NCBI GenBank assembly: GCA_947034895.1
Contig: OX344763.1
Location: 73,241,093 to 73,305,092, forward strand
DNA from: Rhytidiadelphus loreus
Taxonomy: Eukaryota; Streptophyta; Bryopsida; Hypnales; Hylocomiaceae
Length of the DNA: 64,000 nt
Reading direction: 5' to 3'
In this document: positions 49,301 to 61,400 of the stretch, in pieces
How positions within the stretch are numbered: the stretch's first letter is position 1
Layout of the letters: each line of letters begins with the position of its first letter
Position numbers and translations under genes: made by a program
The notes under the pieces: model-generated
The model's database searches: none
The model's input: the letters and a program-made list of their open reading frames with translations, nothing else
What the model was told of the DNA's origin: nothing

Positions 49301-51037
49301 CAATATTAGTAGCCTACAGTGACAACAAATGCTTATTTGTAGGCGTTTCTTCATAGCAATGCATGTTGCTATGGAGCCCCTTCATTCTCCAATGTAGGTA
49401 AAAAAAACGTGATATCAAGTTACACATACACCTTCTGAGGTACGTGGAATTATGTTGGACAAAATATTTTTAAAGAAAATGTGTTAAACAATCCTAAAAC
49501 TAGAAACACATGACTGCAATTACTTGTCCATCTGAGTTTTATTTGAATATAACGACTAAACAACTTGAAAGGATTCCGTATTAACAACTTCCTCAAAGTA
49601 ACTTTGTGGATGTCCTTCACTTTCGTTAATGTACACAACAAGAATTCACCATGTCTACTCCATTATCGACTCCACGGCATTACTATGCAAGACATGCGAA
49701 ACCACTTCACTCCTGATTGACCTGTAGAAGACTTGAAGTTGCTAATTAGGCATTCAGAAAGTGAGGACAATCTTAGCCAAATAACTAACATAGGTTTACT
49801 TTCTCATCTCCAAGTCCACAACACTGGAATAAAATAACAATACACATACGAATTAATCTACTTAGAAAGGTATGCTTACTTGGTCCCGTGAGAATTGTTT
49901 TGGTGAATTGCTATGCCTGTAACGGTCGACATTGTCACATGCCTCGGTCACTGGCTCCAACGACTTTTGATTTTTTCCATTCAAGACAACTTCATGTTGG
50001 GCACTATGAAGAACTGTGCTATAGGAATTGTTTCGTGTACCAAGCATCTTCCTCGAATGAATGTCAGTCGACTTCTCGAATAACGCATGCACAAGAAGAG
50101 CTTCTTCAAAGGGTCTACGTCCTTCCGTGTCCTCAATTATGTCCTCAATTACAACATTCTTTGCATGCTCATGAGCCGATATAGTTAGTCAAACAATTCA
50201 GAATTACAAATCAGCATTCCAAGATATGACTTACAAGTGATGAATGATCAATTAACTTATACACTTTATTCGCTGCAAAAGTATGAAGCACTGTCAAAAT
50301 ATGTTCTTCCTATGCATGCAAAAGTTTAAATTATATGATTGTACATTTTCACTCGTCATAGTATTTGACGACACAACAAGCGTTGATGGAGAAGTGGAGA
50401 AAGAATATCATGCTTCACAATATGCATGTTCTAGATAGCAAAGGAATTGCAATTCAATGAACTTGTTAAAGGATTTGGAACTCCTCTGCAACTGCACTGA
50501 AGCTGCAATTGCCAACATCATGAAGGCAATGTATAGGTCAAGAAACTCACTTGTCAGAGTTGGAGTGAAGTTCCGTTGAACTTTTAGACTTTCAATATTT
50601 TCTCCTGCAGCCAGGCTTCGCTTTACAGTATTGTTTACTGAGGTATTGGAGGTCACATGCAAATTGGGATGACCGCTGAGTGGATTTCCTACTTTTCTCA
50701 AAATCCGGCCACATCGCATGCTGTCTTCTTCTCTTTTCCTCCGAAGCTCTTCCACGTTCGCCACAACATTCGTCTTTTTTCCAATCAACACGTCCTCTAT
50801 CACTGGACGTAGAGGCTTTCCTTTCTTTCTACCCTTAGAATGGTCACCGGTGATGATTTCAGACTGCTTGCGACCACTCCTACCATGTGGCATTGTACCA
50901 AGGCTGTACACTTCATCACTCCCTTTCTCGGCGAATGATCTTTTCGTTGATCTAGTTTGTCTTTGGATATTGTCTGCGCTTTTTTGCTTCTCCGACCACT
51001 TTTGAGGACGCTCGTTCTCCTTGTGGGATGCAACCAT
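46373..51037 (-). pseudogene. En/Spm-associated (transposase_24-like) accessory gene, six exons, three stops
   Basis: Minus-strand exon model: 51,037-50,551 (ATG; donor CAA|GTGAGT); about 50,170-49,880 (donor CAA|GTAAGC); 49,282-49,030 (TTGGCAG acceptor; donor GTACTT); 48,708-47,672 (TTTGTAG acceptor; donor GAG|GTTTGT); 47,104-46,757; 46,465-46,373. From the second exon's donor to the last exon every junction keeps phase; the join from exon 1 to exon 2 is uncertain. Exon 1 is basic, exon 3 Arg/Ser/Gly-rich, and exon 4 starts with an RS-type region. Exon 4 then has GRPYGPWREAWVSHVNKLA, a segment around NDNFEYS, VWKHLQNLVESR, FGRTSPLGEEGVR and GRSPDYEEVAEEM, resembling the plant Ptta/En/Spm transposase family. 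Exon 5 holds a short coiled-coil-like stretch (WLEVEIQTLK). In-frame stops at 49,196 (TAG), 48,581 (TGA) and 48,251 (TGA) argue for a pseudogene. Likely DNA-binding partner of the CACTA transposase. Confidence 0.6.
46582..46753. mobile_element. 172-bp near-perfect palindromic CACTA-type MITE
   Basis: Begins CACTACTAGAAAACGGTG and ends with the exact inverse. The two arms of about 80 bp are essentially identical; a peptide read from either strand starts with the same 23 residues. Target duplication TAC at 46,579-46,581 and 46,754-46,756. It contains AATCAACAGAG motifs like those after the CACTA end at 39,841. It lies three bases inside the intron after exon 5 of the minus-strand accessory gene, changing the donor context from CAT|GTAGTA to CAT|GTACAC. 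The lack of arm divergence indicates recent insertion or arm correction. Confidence 0.93.
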
Positions 51038-51980
51038 TTTCTCCTCTGTGGTCTAGTACATGAATACAACAACATGAATTTGGTGTACATCATTTCCGAG
51101 AAAAGAAGCAAAGGATGACAATTGCGTACGTTTACAGAACATCATATCTGAATTTCCGCATGTCTTCCGAATGTCGCTTCCACATACATGCTACAACTTG
51201 CTTTTGACATTGCTACTTACTTCTCTGTCTGGATTTATACTTGTAAAGTACTTCAATTGAAAATATCAAACATGCTTGAATACAAAAAAAATTGAAATGA
51301 CAAATTCGGCAGAGACTCTACTCTTCAACAGAGGTTGTGAAAAACTGCGACTCACTAATGACATCCTCGAAGACTTTGTGCTCACTACGTCACAAACACT
51401 AGGTCCTCCACTTTAAAGAAAATAAAATGCTCTAGAACGCTACAATTGTGTGTTTTCCCTAAGTAGTAGGAAAACATATGGCGACTTCCATGTGCTTCGA
51501 TTTCTTCAATTCACACTCTTGCCTACATTATTCTTACAGAACTTTAGATTTCAGTAGCATCTGCATTCCCAAATTTTAAAGAAACCATTCAACTCCATAC
51601 TAACATATACACAAATGCAACTCATCTTAAAACAATGTACTATGCACAAATTGCTAGAATTAATGCCAACCCCTTCCCTAACTGTCACCTTCTAGCATGA
51701 CGTACGCATGTGTTTGTTTTTTCTACAATTTCACATGGACCGTGAAAGTAGAATGAGCAAACATTGAAGACTAAACTCCTCCACCAACATAGCCTAATAA
51801 CAAGAATATTTCTTCCCAAACATGGTACTTTAAAAGCAATTGGAAAAGCAATATTCAGTAGAAAAAAAAAATTATTTTTCGAATACGAAAACACTTTGGA
51901 ATTGGAGATTAGGATTCGTTGAAGTATAATTAAGTTTTAAAGCTCTTAGTAAAATCAATGTAGGCCAGAAATGCACTTGC
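51038..51980. other. no supported gene
   Basis: AT-rich sequence upstream of the accessory gene's first identified exon, on its 5' side. It could be a promoter region or a first intron if the acidic ORF at 52,199-51,981 is an upstream exon. No motif was singled out. Confidence 0.35.
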
Positions 51981-52199
51981 CTACTGCTGGGACGCCTTCT
52001 TTCTTCGGATTCTGTTCACTTTTTTCTGACTATTGGAATCCAGTTGACGCTGACGACTCGTCTTCTTTATACGTTGTGTGACTAGAACCTCCTCAGCTTC
52101 TGCGTCCTCTGTTCCAGTACTCGTGCTCACATTGTCTATGTCCTCCTCATTCACATTGAAGTCAGAGTCGCTGCTGTGATCAGATTCATCTGTGGACAT
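51981..52199 (-). CDS. small acidic/basic ORF, possible upstream exon
   Basis: A 72-residue frame starts at an ATG with an acidic Ser/Asp-rich half (MSTDESDHSSDSDFNVNEED) and ends in a Lys/Arg/Gln-rich half (RIRRKKASQQ). Such charge segregation is typical of real coding sequence for nuclear proteins. It lies about 0.9 kb upstream of the accessory gene on the same strand. The final codons CAG CAG TAG are followed by GCAAGT, a possible GC-type donor, which raises the possibility that TAG is a mutated CAG at an exon end. Its relation to the accessory gene is not established. Confidence 0.35.
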   Translation of the reverse strand: MSTDESDHSSDSDFNVNEEDIDNVSTSTGTEDAEAEEVLVTQRIKKTSRQRQLDSNSQKKVNRIRRKKASQQ

Positions 52200-54011
52200 G
52201 AGGGATAATTCAGCTACTTTACACTTCTGGGACTTAAAAGGCAGATTCTCACCTAGCGATTGGCGTTAGGAGTTTAGAAAGAGCGGTGGTTACAACGTAT
52301 GCAGCCGTCTGTGTTTACACCACCCACCAGTGTTATCCCCCGAACCTACGTCGAGTCCCTACTGCCGAAGTGGTAACTGCGGTGTCAGTACAAAAGATGC
52401 ACATCTTTAGGAGAAAACTACGTGTGGGAATCCAGGTTTTCCGTAGGACTAGAATCCCACCAAAATGAAGATTTTAGAAAATATTGCAATAGTAAGTGCG
52501 CTGTTTTCTAATCTCCATTCTAAAGCCACATAACAGAAGAACGATGTCTTGATTTTTGGACAAAGCTGACGGATTGGCTTTCTGTGTAGGAGGACTACTC
52601 TGGGGACGTACACAAGGAGGTGGGACATACATGCAGGGAATGGACACTAGAATTCTAGTGCATTGAAACACGCCATATTTATAGTGCAATCACATTCTCA
52701 ATAAAAATGCACTTCCTCATGAATTTTTTAGACAACAAATTGAGATGCATAGTGGTCAAGGCACTTTCAGAGCTTTTTGCACTATACTGTCAAACTGATA
52801 TTCGCCATATTTGCAATGAAATCAAGTTTCCAGCAAAAAATGAACTGTCTCAGTCTCTCAGAAGCTCAACGGGAAAACTCAATAAGCTTTACAGAATACT
52901 AAAATCCATACTCAGCTTGTTCAAGCTACAGATTGGTTGAGTTGTCCCGTTACTATATAACAAGTTTGGTGCACTGGAACATTTGAATAGAGTGCGATGA
53001 AATCGAAGAACTTAAATCCCCCACTGTAGGAGCAGATAATCGACTTCAGACGTAAACCATGAACTGTAGAAAATCCGACGGGGCAATGTCTACATGGTTG
53101 ACATGTAGTTGCGAAACCTTTATGTGCACCCCAAATCACCCCAAGTCACTGTCACCAGCTTCTGAGCAGCATGTGAAACACTAGAAGCCGATGCAATGCT
53201 TTCCAAGTAATCAGAAGAAAAGCGAGTCCCTATTGAAATGACAGACATCAAATGGGCTAATGAAAACGAAATGCACAGCTCAGACGACGTCGATGAAAGC
53301 AATTTCAGCTCCCAGGTGTATGGCAGGGAAGTGTAAGGGAGGCAAATCTCAGTCCTACGAAATAGTGGTCCCAAGTGCGAACCCTTCCCCTCGCCATTTT
53401 GTCGTTTGCACTTCTTTTAGAAACCCGAGAATTTTGGAGAGCTAGAAGTGTGAACACCCCGGTAGTACATACTTACCACAAATCACAGAACCTACAATTT
53501 CGGGAGAAAAAAATTCTCACAACTACAGGACTCAATTTCTTGTTTTACTAGCACTCCTACATAGAGCCCAATGAGAACAATCAAGGTGGGATTGACCCCC
53601 TCGCTTGTTCTTACCAAGGGTGCACTTAAAAAAAAAGCCCCCTATTTTGGGCTGTTCTAGGATATACTCTCGGCCTCCCTGGACTAATTAATGGTCTCTG
53701 ATCGCAAAAATGAATTTAAAATTTGCAAAAAAATTCATGAGAGGAAAATAAATAATTCCAGGGTCTACCTGCAGGGTTGAGCGAGGGGGTCTGTTCACCC
53801 TGGCCGTGAGAACATACCTTTTGTTGCACATCGGCAGTAATCGCTCTTTGAGTCGCTCGAAATGAATATGACAACCTCAGATGAAGGAAGTCTACCCCAC
53901 TGCTTAAGAAGCAAATGAGTACCTTGAACCCAACGTTCTGGACTTCGCACCTTCTCTTTGGAGTGTGTGCTAATCAGTCTCGAAGTATGTGCATCAGAGG
54001 CACTATAAGGC
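52200..54011. other. no supported gene; one 12-bp inverted repeat
   Basis: Mixed sequence, presumably the divergent intergenic region of the candidate CACTA element. GACCCCCTCGCT at 53,594-53,605 is inverted at 53,780-53,791, enclosing about 175 bp with a poly(A) run, perhaps the remains of a small foldback insertion. Short frames on both strands show no recognisable domain. Confidence 0.4.
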
Positions 54012-54015
54012 CTCT

Positions 54016-54346
54016 AACACAATATTCGTTATTTTGGGAGTTTTCCTATCTCCCAATTTACGTCGGTTTGCATTGATCTGAATCACAAATTGGGAAACTG
54101 GAATTTTTGAATGGCCATAACTTACTCAAATTTTGTCCAAAGTGCGCATATGAGATGTTTTTTGACATCTACAGATTCCTTAGATGTCAAAAAACACCTC
54201 ATATGCCCAGTTTGGACAAAATTTGAGTAAGTTATGGCCATTCGAAAATTCCAGTTTTCCAATCTGTGGTGCATATCAGCTCGAACCAAGCTGAACTGCA
54301 TACTCCCAAAATCATGGAATTCTCCCAAAATAACGAATATCATGTT
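54016..54346. mobile_element. 331-bp foldback element, copy 2 (inverted)
   Basis: Same element as at 38,038 but in opposite orientation and also exactly 331 bp. Ends are AACACAATATTCGTTATTTT and the inverse AAAATAACGAATATCATGTT. It is flanked by CTCT on both sides (54,012-54,015 and 54,347-54,350). The central hairpin (TTACTCAAATTTTGTCCAAA and its complement) is retained, with a few substitutions relative to copy 1. It lies between the divergent accessory and tnp2 genes. Confidence 0.88.
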
Positions 54347-54350
54347 CTCT

Positions 54351-57300
54351 CGGGTAAAGGAGTTTTTAATTTCACTATCTCCTCATCCAACTTCGATTCA
54401 TGAAGCTCGCTCTCACTGGTTCCACTTCTTGTACCTGCACAACAAAAAGTAGTGACCAGTTAGACGCGGCCCTAATTGAAGGGCGGCGACAAGTATTCCA
54501 TCGTCCAAGTTCCAATTCCGTTAGTAAATCTGAAGATGTTTTCTAAATTATACAGAAATTACCAGAACTATTCTTTACATGCAAGTTAGAATAAGGCCGC
54601 CTACATCATAAAGAGCATTGACGGATAAGAAGATGCACAATACTTAAAAAAGGAGAGTGACGTGAGCTGTGCAAGGAATTCGGCATACCCTCAAGCATGT
54701 ATTGCGTACAACATGCTAACTCTTACAAACTAATTGCTACGAAGGTCACCCATATCTCCAAAATTAGGTCACGCATTAAGGCACACTGTTCGAGGCAAGA
54801 GTATGCGGCGAGATATATGAGCTTTTCCCAGACATCAATGGATGCAATCACGTGGTGGGCTTCTTCTGATTCAACGTGTCGTCTAATTTGGAAGTGAAGT
54901 TCGTGCGGTGGGACGGTGGCAGAATTTCATACTTGCTATAAATTCCTGAGCAACAAGAACGAATCCCTGCTAATGCATTTGCGAGGTTCAGTCCTCATTT
55001 CGAGGCAATTGAAAATCGTTTGTAGTTGTGGTGCACTGGCCCATAGATTGCTAAAAATACTTTCGTATGACATGACGGTTATTACAGTGACAAATAGTGA
55101 CAAAGTCGGGTTGCCAAAGTTATTTCATTGACGGCGGCTTCCAAAAAAAACCCCGCAGAAAGTGAACGTGCATTTGCCAATGACATCGGCAGTGCACAAT
55201 TACCAAAGTCCTTCCCTGCATTGTCTTGTTAATTGGCACCATGTATGCTTCAAAGACTAGACGCAGCTTGACTTAGGTCTTAGACAATGTACTTCTAATG
55301 AGGAACACTTACCTATAGTTCTTGTAGTATAGTTCGTCATCATTGTAGCGATTGTTGATGCACATCCCACATAAGCGCAAAACTTCATTTCAGTTGGCTA
55401 CTGGCATATCGGCAATTTGGCTTGAACAGTGTTCTAGGTCTGTAGTTTTTCTTTGCGTTGGAGACAGGAGTTTGAAGGGTATGCTCAATCACTTTCTCAA
55501 CTGTGGCTTCTGTTGCAACGAACATTGGCAAACACTAGAAGTGGATAGTCGAAACTACACAACTTGTACTGCTGTGGAGAAGAAGACGCCATTAATACAA
55601 CTATAAGTAATCTGTCCACCTCAACCATCCTGGTCCAATGAGTGCTCCATTCCTAAATTGAGTACGATTGCAATCATGATTTCACAGTCCCTTAACAAAG
55701 AAAGGTGATGGAATAGCCCAAAATGACTTCCTAATGTCCTTGAGATTTTATTGCGCTATGATTGACCATTGAATGCACGGTGGAGTACAGTTGGAAACAA
55801 CACTATTACACAGTTGGTTCTGTTTTTGGGGAGACTTAGTGAGGTCGTTTCTTCTCTTAGCCTTTTTTTTATTTTTGCGACTACTCTCGCATCTGACGAA
55901 CTCATGTTCACTTTTTAACAAAACAAGTGCGTCGATGCTATCTAACCTCTTTTTCGAAAATGCCAAACAACAGTTCAATGGAATGACTATAGAAAGCAAG
56001 GCTAAACATATTAGTTGCATTTGGTACTAGTTGTCTACATAGTTCAGGGTATTACTGAACCTTATGGAATGCTTTGTGCAACAGCAGCTACAAAATTCTA
56101 ATATATGATTGTATGGCAGACACACATGAGGAAGCTATTTTCGCTGTTGCCACTTGTAGAAATTCTGTGTTCTTGGAAATCATCACCTGCAAGCGTTGGA
56201 GGCTTCAAAGCATTTGAATTTCAAAAAGGTACTCCATGAATACGTCTTTGAAATTTTTAAGGGCATGACAAGGGCTTGTCCCATGTAGGCATTGCATAGA
56301 ATTACATCCAAAGACACTTATGAAGAATTTGGACAAAAGAAGATTCGATCTGTTGCTAAACCATTAATGTTTAGCAATAAAAATTTACAGAGAAGAAGCA
56401 TCGGAACTCTATATTCTCTCCTTGACATTAGAGAAGTATGTGTTGTTGTTTTTTGGATTTGTTGATTTTCATTTAATAATTTCTCAGATCTACTCACATA
56501 GATTCTTATTCAGAAAATAGCAGAAGTCTGTAATAGGTTCTCAGGGCGGCAAAAATGTCATTTTAGTTATGTACACTCAGTTGTAGTCAAATGATTTATA
56601 TGTCATTTTTTAAAACTTAAATGTGCGGTACAACATGGTTTCGTAAAGGTAGAGAACTGTAGGAGTGAACGTCTCTTTTTTTCGGGGAATTACTATTTTC
56701 AGTTCTATTGCTAGCTTCCTTGAATCCAAGAGCATGCATTTTTGAATGATGTTGATACGTTTTCAACATATTACGTTGTAAACTTATGTGAAATTAAATG
56801 AATTTTCTAATATTACGACATTGAACATTTGTTGGAATGGAAGATATAGGGAAATTGTTTCGCTTCTTCCGATCGTTTTCTTAAATTACTCCAGGACTTT
56901 GCATTATCATGCTACGATCGAACCTTGAATGCAATTTCTAGTGTCAACAGGTTATCGTATAAGAAATAATAAGTATGAAGCATGATCAAATTAGGAAACT
57001 CTGACAGTGACCACTGAAAATTGGCTCGCAATGCTTTGCTTGGTTGATTGCAATTATAGTTTAAATTGGTTCTTTCCTAGACGTTGTTACGGTAGACTGC
57101 GTTGCTGGTGAACCCATAGAAGCTTCACTGTAGTGTAAGAGCATCTTCCACTTATACAGAATTATAAGAATTACAATAAGTCTTCCCTTGTTGTACGAAT
57201 GGTACATATATTCATAAATGATATAGTTCCGTAATTTTGAATATTTAAGTTCAAATTCTACTATGATTCAACTGTGAAGCATGTGCCCTGCATGTTTTTG

Positions 57301-58415
57301 GTGACGCTTGTACTGCCTACATGTGTACATGATTACAATTCTACAGAAGTTAACATCTTCTTAATGTCTATTATTTTCAGGTTTTTTAAACACTGCAGGC
57401 GTGGACAGAAAATTTTGACCACATACTAAGTATTGTGCGGAAGAACAGTGTGCCAGGTATTTGTTTTCTATCATGGCAATATCTAGTGAACAAAGTAATG
57501 ACATTTACTAGAGCACCGCCTTCTTGTCCAATTTCATTTACGTAGATCTTTGTAAGAGTGTTGTAGTAAAGGAACATGTACCTAGAAGGGATACTTGTTA
57601 GAGTTCTTATCGTATTTTAAGTTGCAACAGGAGATTGAATCTAGGATGGTATTTGATGCTGTTCATTACATGAAATGTATGACAGAACCTCAGAAGCATG
57701 GAATTCTGATTCTTTTTCTCGAATAAGTACATTTCCTACAACAAAAAATTTAAAGTATATACTTCATGTCATGTATTGGCCTTGTTAACAGTTTCTCTTT
57801 TCTAGGAGAGTATATTACGTGCTGGTTGTAAAGAAGGCTTGCGAAACGCTATGTTTATTTGGAAGATGCACCAAATAACACTTTTAGTGATCCAAAGTTT
57901 GTCAAATGATTTTAGTATTATGGTTCATGAGCTTATCGTTAGTGTTGAATGTCAAAAAGAAGTTGCAAAACAAAACTGATGGCATGGAAAGTAAAGGCAG
58001 CTGCGGTATATGATTTGAGGGTTCAGCAATGCAATGACAATGTCATTGTGTTTTAATTTTGGCATAGTTCATGAGGAATTCACAATTCTTTGAAAATCTC
58101 TGTAATCTTCATGCAAATCTCTGCCAAATCTGAAACATTGTCTACTTCTAATACTAAGAGATTGAAATGATTTCTACTCATGATTTTGGTATGCAGAGCT
58201 GTAATTTTTTCCGATGAAGCTTTCTTACTGTCAGACATTAGTACGTCATACATACTACACTTCATTTGAATGTGAACTTCCTCTAACAGGAATGGTGAAA
58301 ATGAAGTAGAAAAAAATTACTAACTAATTCATTCCTTCAATTAAGGACTTCTTTGGTTTCTATTTCCTCTCATAATTTGCAATGCACTATAACAATGTTG
58401 GAATTGTTAAGCAGG
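54351..58415. other. AT-rich region upstream of tnp2, no supported gene
   Basis: About 4 kb with no recognisable protein domain. A minus-strand frame at 55,748-56,020 contains a basic stretch (RKNKKKAKRR) and one at 58,080-58,265 looks mildly protein-like, but neither has convincing splice junctions or a known motif. The region should include the promoter of the plus-strand tnp2 gene; no TATA box was chosen because the base composition makes such motifs unreliable. Confidence 0.4.
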
Positions 58416-61400
58416 ATGCGTGGAAGACTATGTGCTGCGTATCGCATTGAACGGTCTATAGCAAATAGATTGGGATTGTCCCAATACCCCTGCGCTTGCA
58501 ATCGATGCAGAGGGAGTCGTGTAAGAACAATGGAGACCATCGCGAGACACCATGTCCGAAATGGGAGAGATCCATACCTCATTTACCCCGTCATGGTCAA
58601 TAAAGTAGACCTCATGTCCCTGAGGAAGCATTCACAATTCTCAATGTTTGTTTTAAGTTCTTCAGTTTTCATATTTGAAGAACCAAAATGGATTACATGT
58701 ACGTTTCTAGTTCCTCAATTTTCATCTTCAAAGAACCTTTTAGGATAGCAAGTGCATGGTCTTATTTTTTTCACTGTGTTCAGAATGTCTGCTTCAAGTT
58801 CCTAGTTCCAAGTTCCTTAGTTATCATATTAAAACATTTGAAAACAGTTCCAAGCTAATTGTATAATATTTTTTAAAGCAGTTCACGTAAATAGCATTTC
58901 TGAATTTGAGTAGCAAATGCCTTGGAATACTAGTTAATTTTAAAAAATTCTTGAAGACACATTGAACATTCTTTACGTATGGAATGCTAGGAAGCAGCAT
59001 TTTGAATTTACGTTAATTTGCCATCATGCCTTACAGACAGTGGACGGCCAAAATGTAAGGGGTCCAAGTCGACATCCAGAGAGACAACAGGAACCATATC
59101 GTCCCAGAACTGCAAACGACAGGGATGGTGGATTCACGTGGCCAGATCGAACCCCGGTCGATGTTGAAAATATGGCACGTGATGCATTCGCCCGCATTGA
59201 TGAAATCCACAATGACATTATGATTGAAGAGGGTCCACCAATACCTGACGGAGACAATGCTGAGGTCGAAGAAAATTGGAACGATGACATTCTGGAGAGT
59301 CTACTACAAGATTCAATTGAGAAAGTGTTTGAAGGTAGTCCACTGAACCGTCTTCAGTGCGCCATCATAATTTTCTCTCTTTGCAGCCTTTACTCTGTGC
59401 CAAATACTTTCGTAGACGCAATGCTTACGTGGGTGGCAGGTGACTTGTTGCCCACTTCAAATTGTTTTCCCAGAACAGCTTATGAGGTCAAAACTATGTT
59501 GATGAAGTGGGGCCTAAAACATAGACAAGTCCATTGTTGCCCTGACGGACACATACTATATGAAGGAGAAAATGAAGACCTTTCTAGTTGCCCTACTTGC
59601 AATCAGTCACGGTATGTTGAAGGATCTAATACAGTACCTCAACGAGTTGTGCGTTACTTTGATGTTATTAAACATCTCTTGAGGATGTTTAGATGTCCAC
59701 AAGTAGCAAAACACATGACTTGGTACAGTGAAAACTGATCACGTAGTCAGAAAATGTACTCCGTAGCTGACAGTGATCAATGGAGGGCTATAGACGAAGC
59801 GGACCCTGACTTTGCACAAGTTTTAACAAATCTTCGTCTGGGATTGGTGGGAGATGGCATTATTCCTTATAAGAATAATGCCTTGAATCACTCAACATGG
59901 GTGCTACTCATAAACATCTACAATTTGCCTCCGTGGTTGCTAACGAAGAAATTTTTTATATCTCTTGCTGTATTAATTCTTGGGCCGAAGTCACCCACTG
60001 CTGAAAACATAGATGTCTTCCTAGCTCCTTTAGTGCGTGAGTTGTGGGAAGGAGTTCAAGCTATAAATATGTCAAAGCCAGAAGGAGAAAGGAAATTTAC
60101 TTTGAGGGCTTTGTTAATGTGGACTGTAAATGATTTTCCAGCGTACGAACTCCTATCAGGACAACAAGTCCATGGATACAAGGGTTGTCCTTTATGTGGC
60201 CCAGAGACTTGTAGTGAGTACGCACTACTTCTTGGAAAAATGATCTATCTAGGAGGTAGACGGTATTTGCCTGAAAGTCATAGGTTCCGCCGAGAGAGGG
60301 CCGCTTTCAATTAGCAACAAGAGTGGCAACTACCTCCTGCAAGACCAACGGGGGAAGAAGTTTTCCGTTGGGGTACACAGAGGTCAAGTTTCCTAAGAGA
60401 GGGCGGTGTCGAAAATTCAAATGATGACCCGGTTAAGCTGCACGGTGTCAAGTGCTGTAGTATATTTTTCCTTCTCCCCTATTGGAAGGTAAGTATTGGC
60501 CATCTCATATGGAATAGTGCATTCATATGTTGTGCTCTGTAAATGTGGTGGGAGAATGGTGAGGAGTTGTAATGGATGGTCTCTGAAATGTTGGTGTTTA
60601 AGTACTTCTGAAAGTCTAATAGAATATTGTAGACAATTAGAAGTTAGTGGTGAGGTACATGGTAACCAAAGTTTAGGTTTAATCTGTAGTGCAAATAAAA
60701 TATTAGGATTTCCCTTTGTTTTGAACTGAACCAAATACATTTCAGTGCCTTCTTACCTGAGCCATATGAAACAAAATTTATTCAATATTTGAAAATTTTG
60801 AAGAACCTTAAATGAGATTAGTAATTTAAAAAATGACGAGGTAAGATCAATGTAGAAGGAAAAAAGCATCTAATTTTCCTTTGCACCCGTTAGAGTCAAA
60901 TAGGTTGAATAGGTTTGTTTGAATGTAATCATTGTGATTTTATGAGGTAAACATGTCAGTGCTTTGGAGAATAGGATGTTGTAGAGCATGTATTAGAAGA
61001 TGTAATTAAATCAATTGCAATTCCTTTTACTTTTACAGGTTATAGAAATCTCATTTGTCAAGTGGAGTTGGAATTTAGGAATGTCAGGTGCAGTCATTAC
61101 ATTAGACAGTGGGATATAAGGAACACAACAACGTTAAAGAGAGCACATTTTTCTGACTTAAACCTGTTCATGTCATAGGATCTATGTTTAATCTAGTGTT
61201 GATTTCACGGCAAAATTAGTTGGTTCATTGGAAAATGAACATGAGCATATTGTAATATCTTAGGAAATTGGATGTTCAAATATTGTGAATGCATGTACCA
61301 TGCTTTGGTGTGAGATTCATTAAAGAACTTACATAATCATATCTATGAAGGTTGATAATACTTGTAGGATGAGGGACTGAAAATAATTCGAACATTACAA

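Noticed and set aside
54697..55606. Plus-strand frames at 54,697, 54,916 and 55,352
   Set aside because: Short, no recognisable motif, no usable splice junctions.
58353..58415. Start of tnp2 at the upstream ATG at 58,353
   Set aside because: An AAGCAG acceptor-like site and the ATG at 58,416 lie just before the recognised N-terminal motif, and the residues upstream show no family character. The true first exon could still be further upstream.
30430..60314. Programmed stop-codon readthrough or an alternative genetic code
   Set aside because: Stops differ (TAG and TGA), occur in unrelated transposon genes and come with frameshifts, which is ordinary pseudogene decay.
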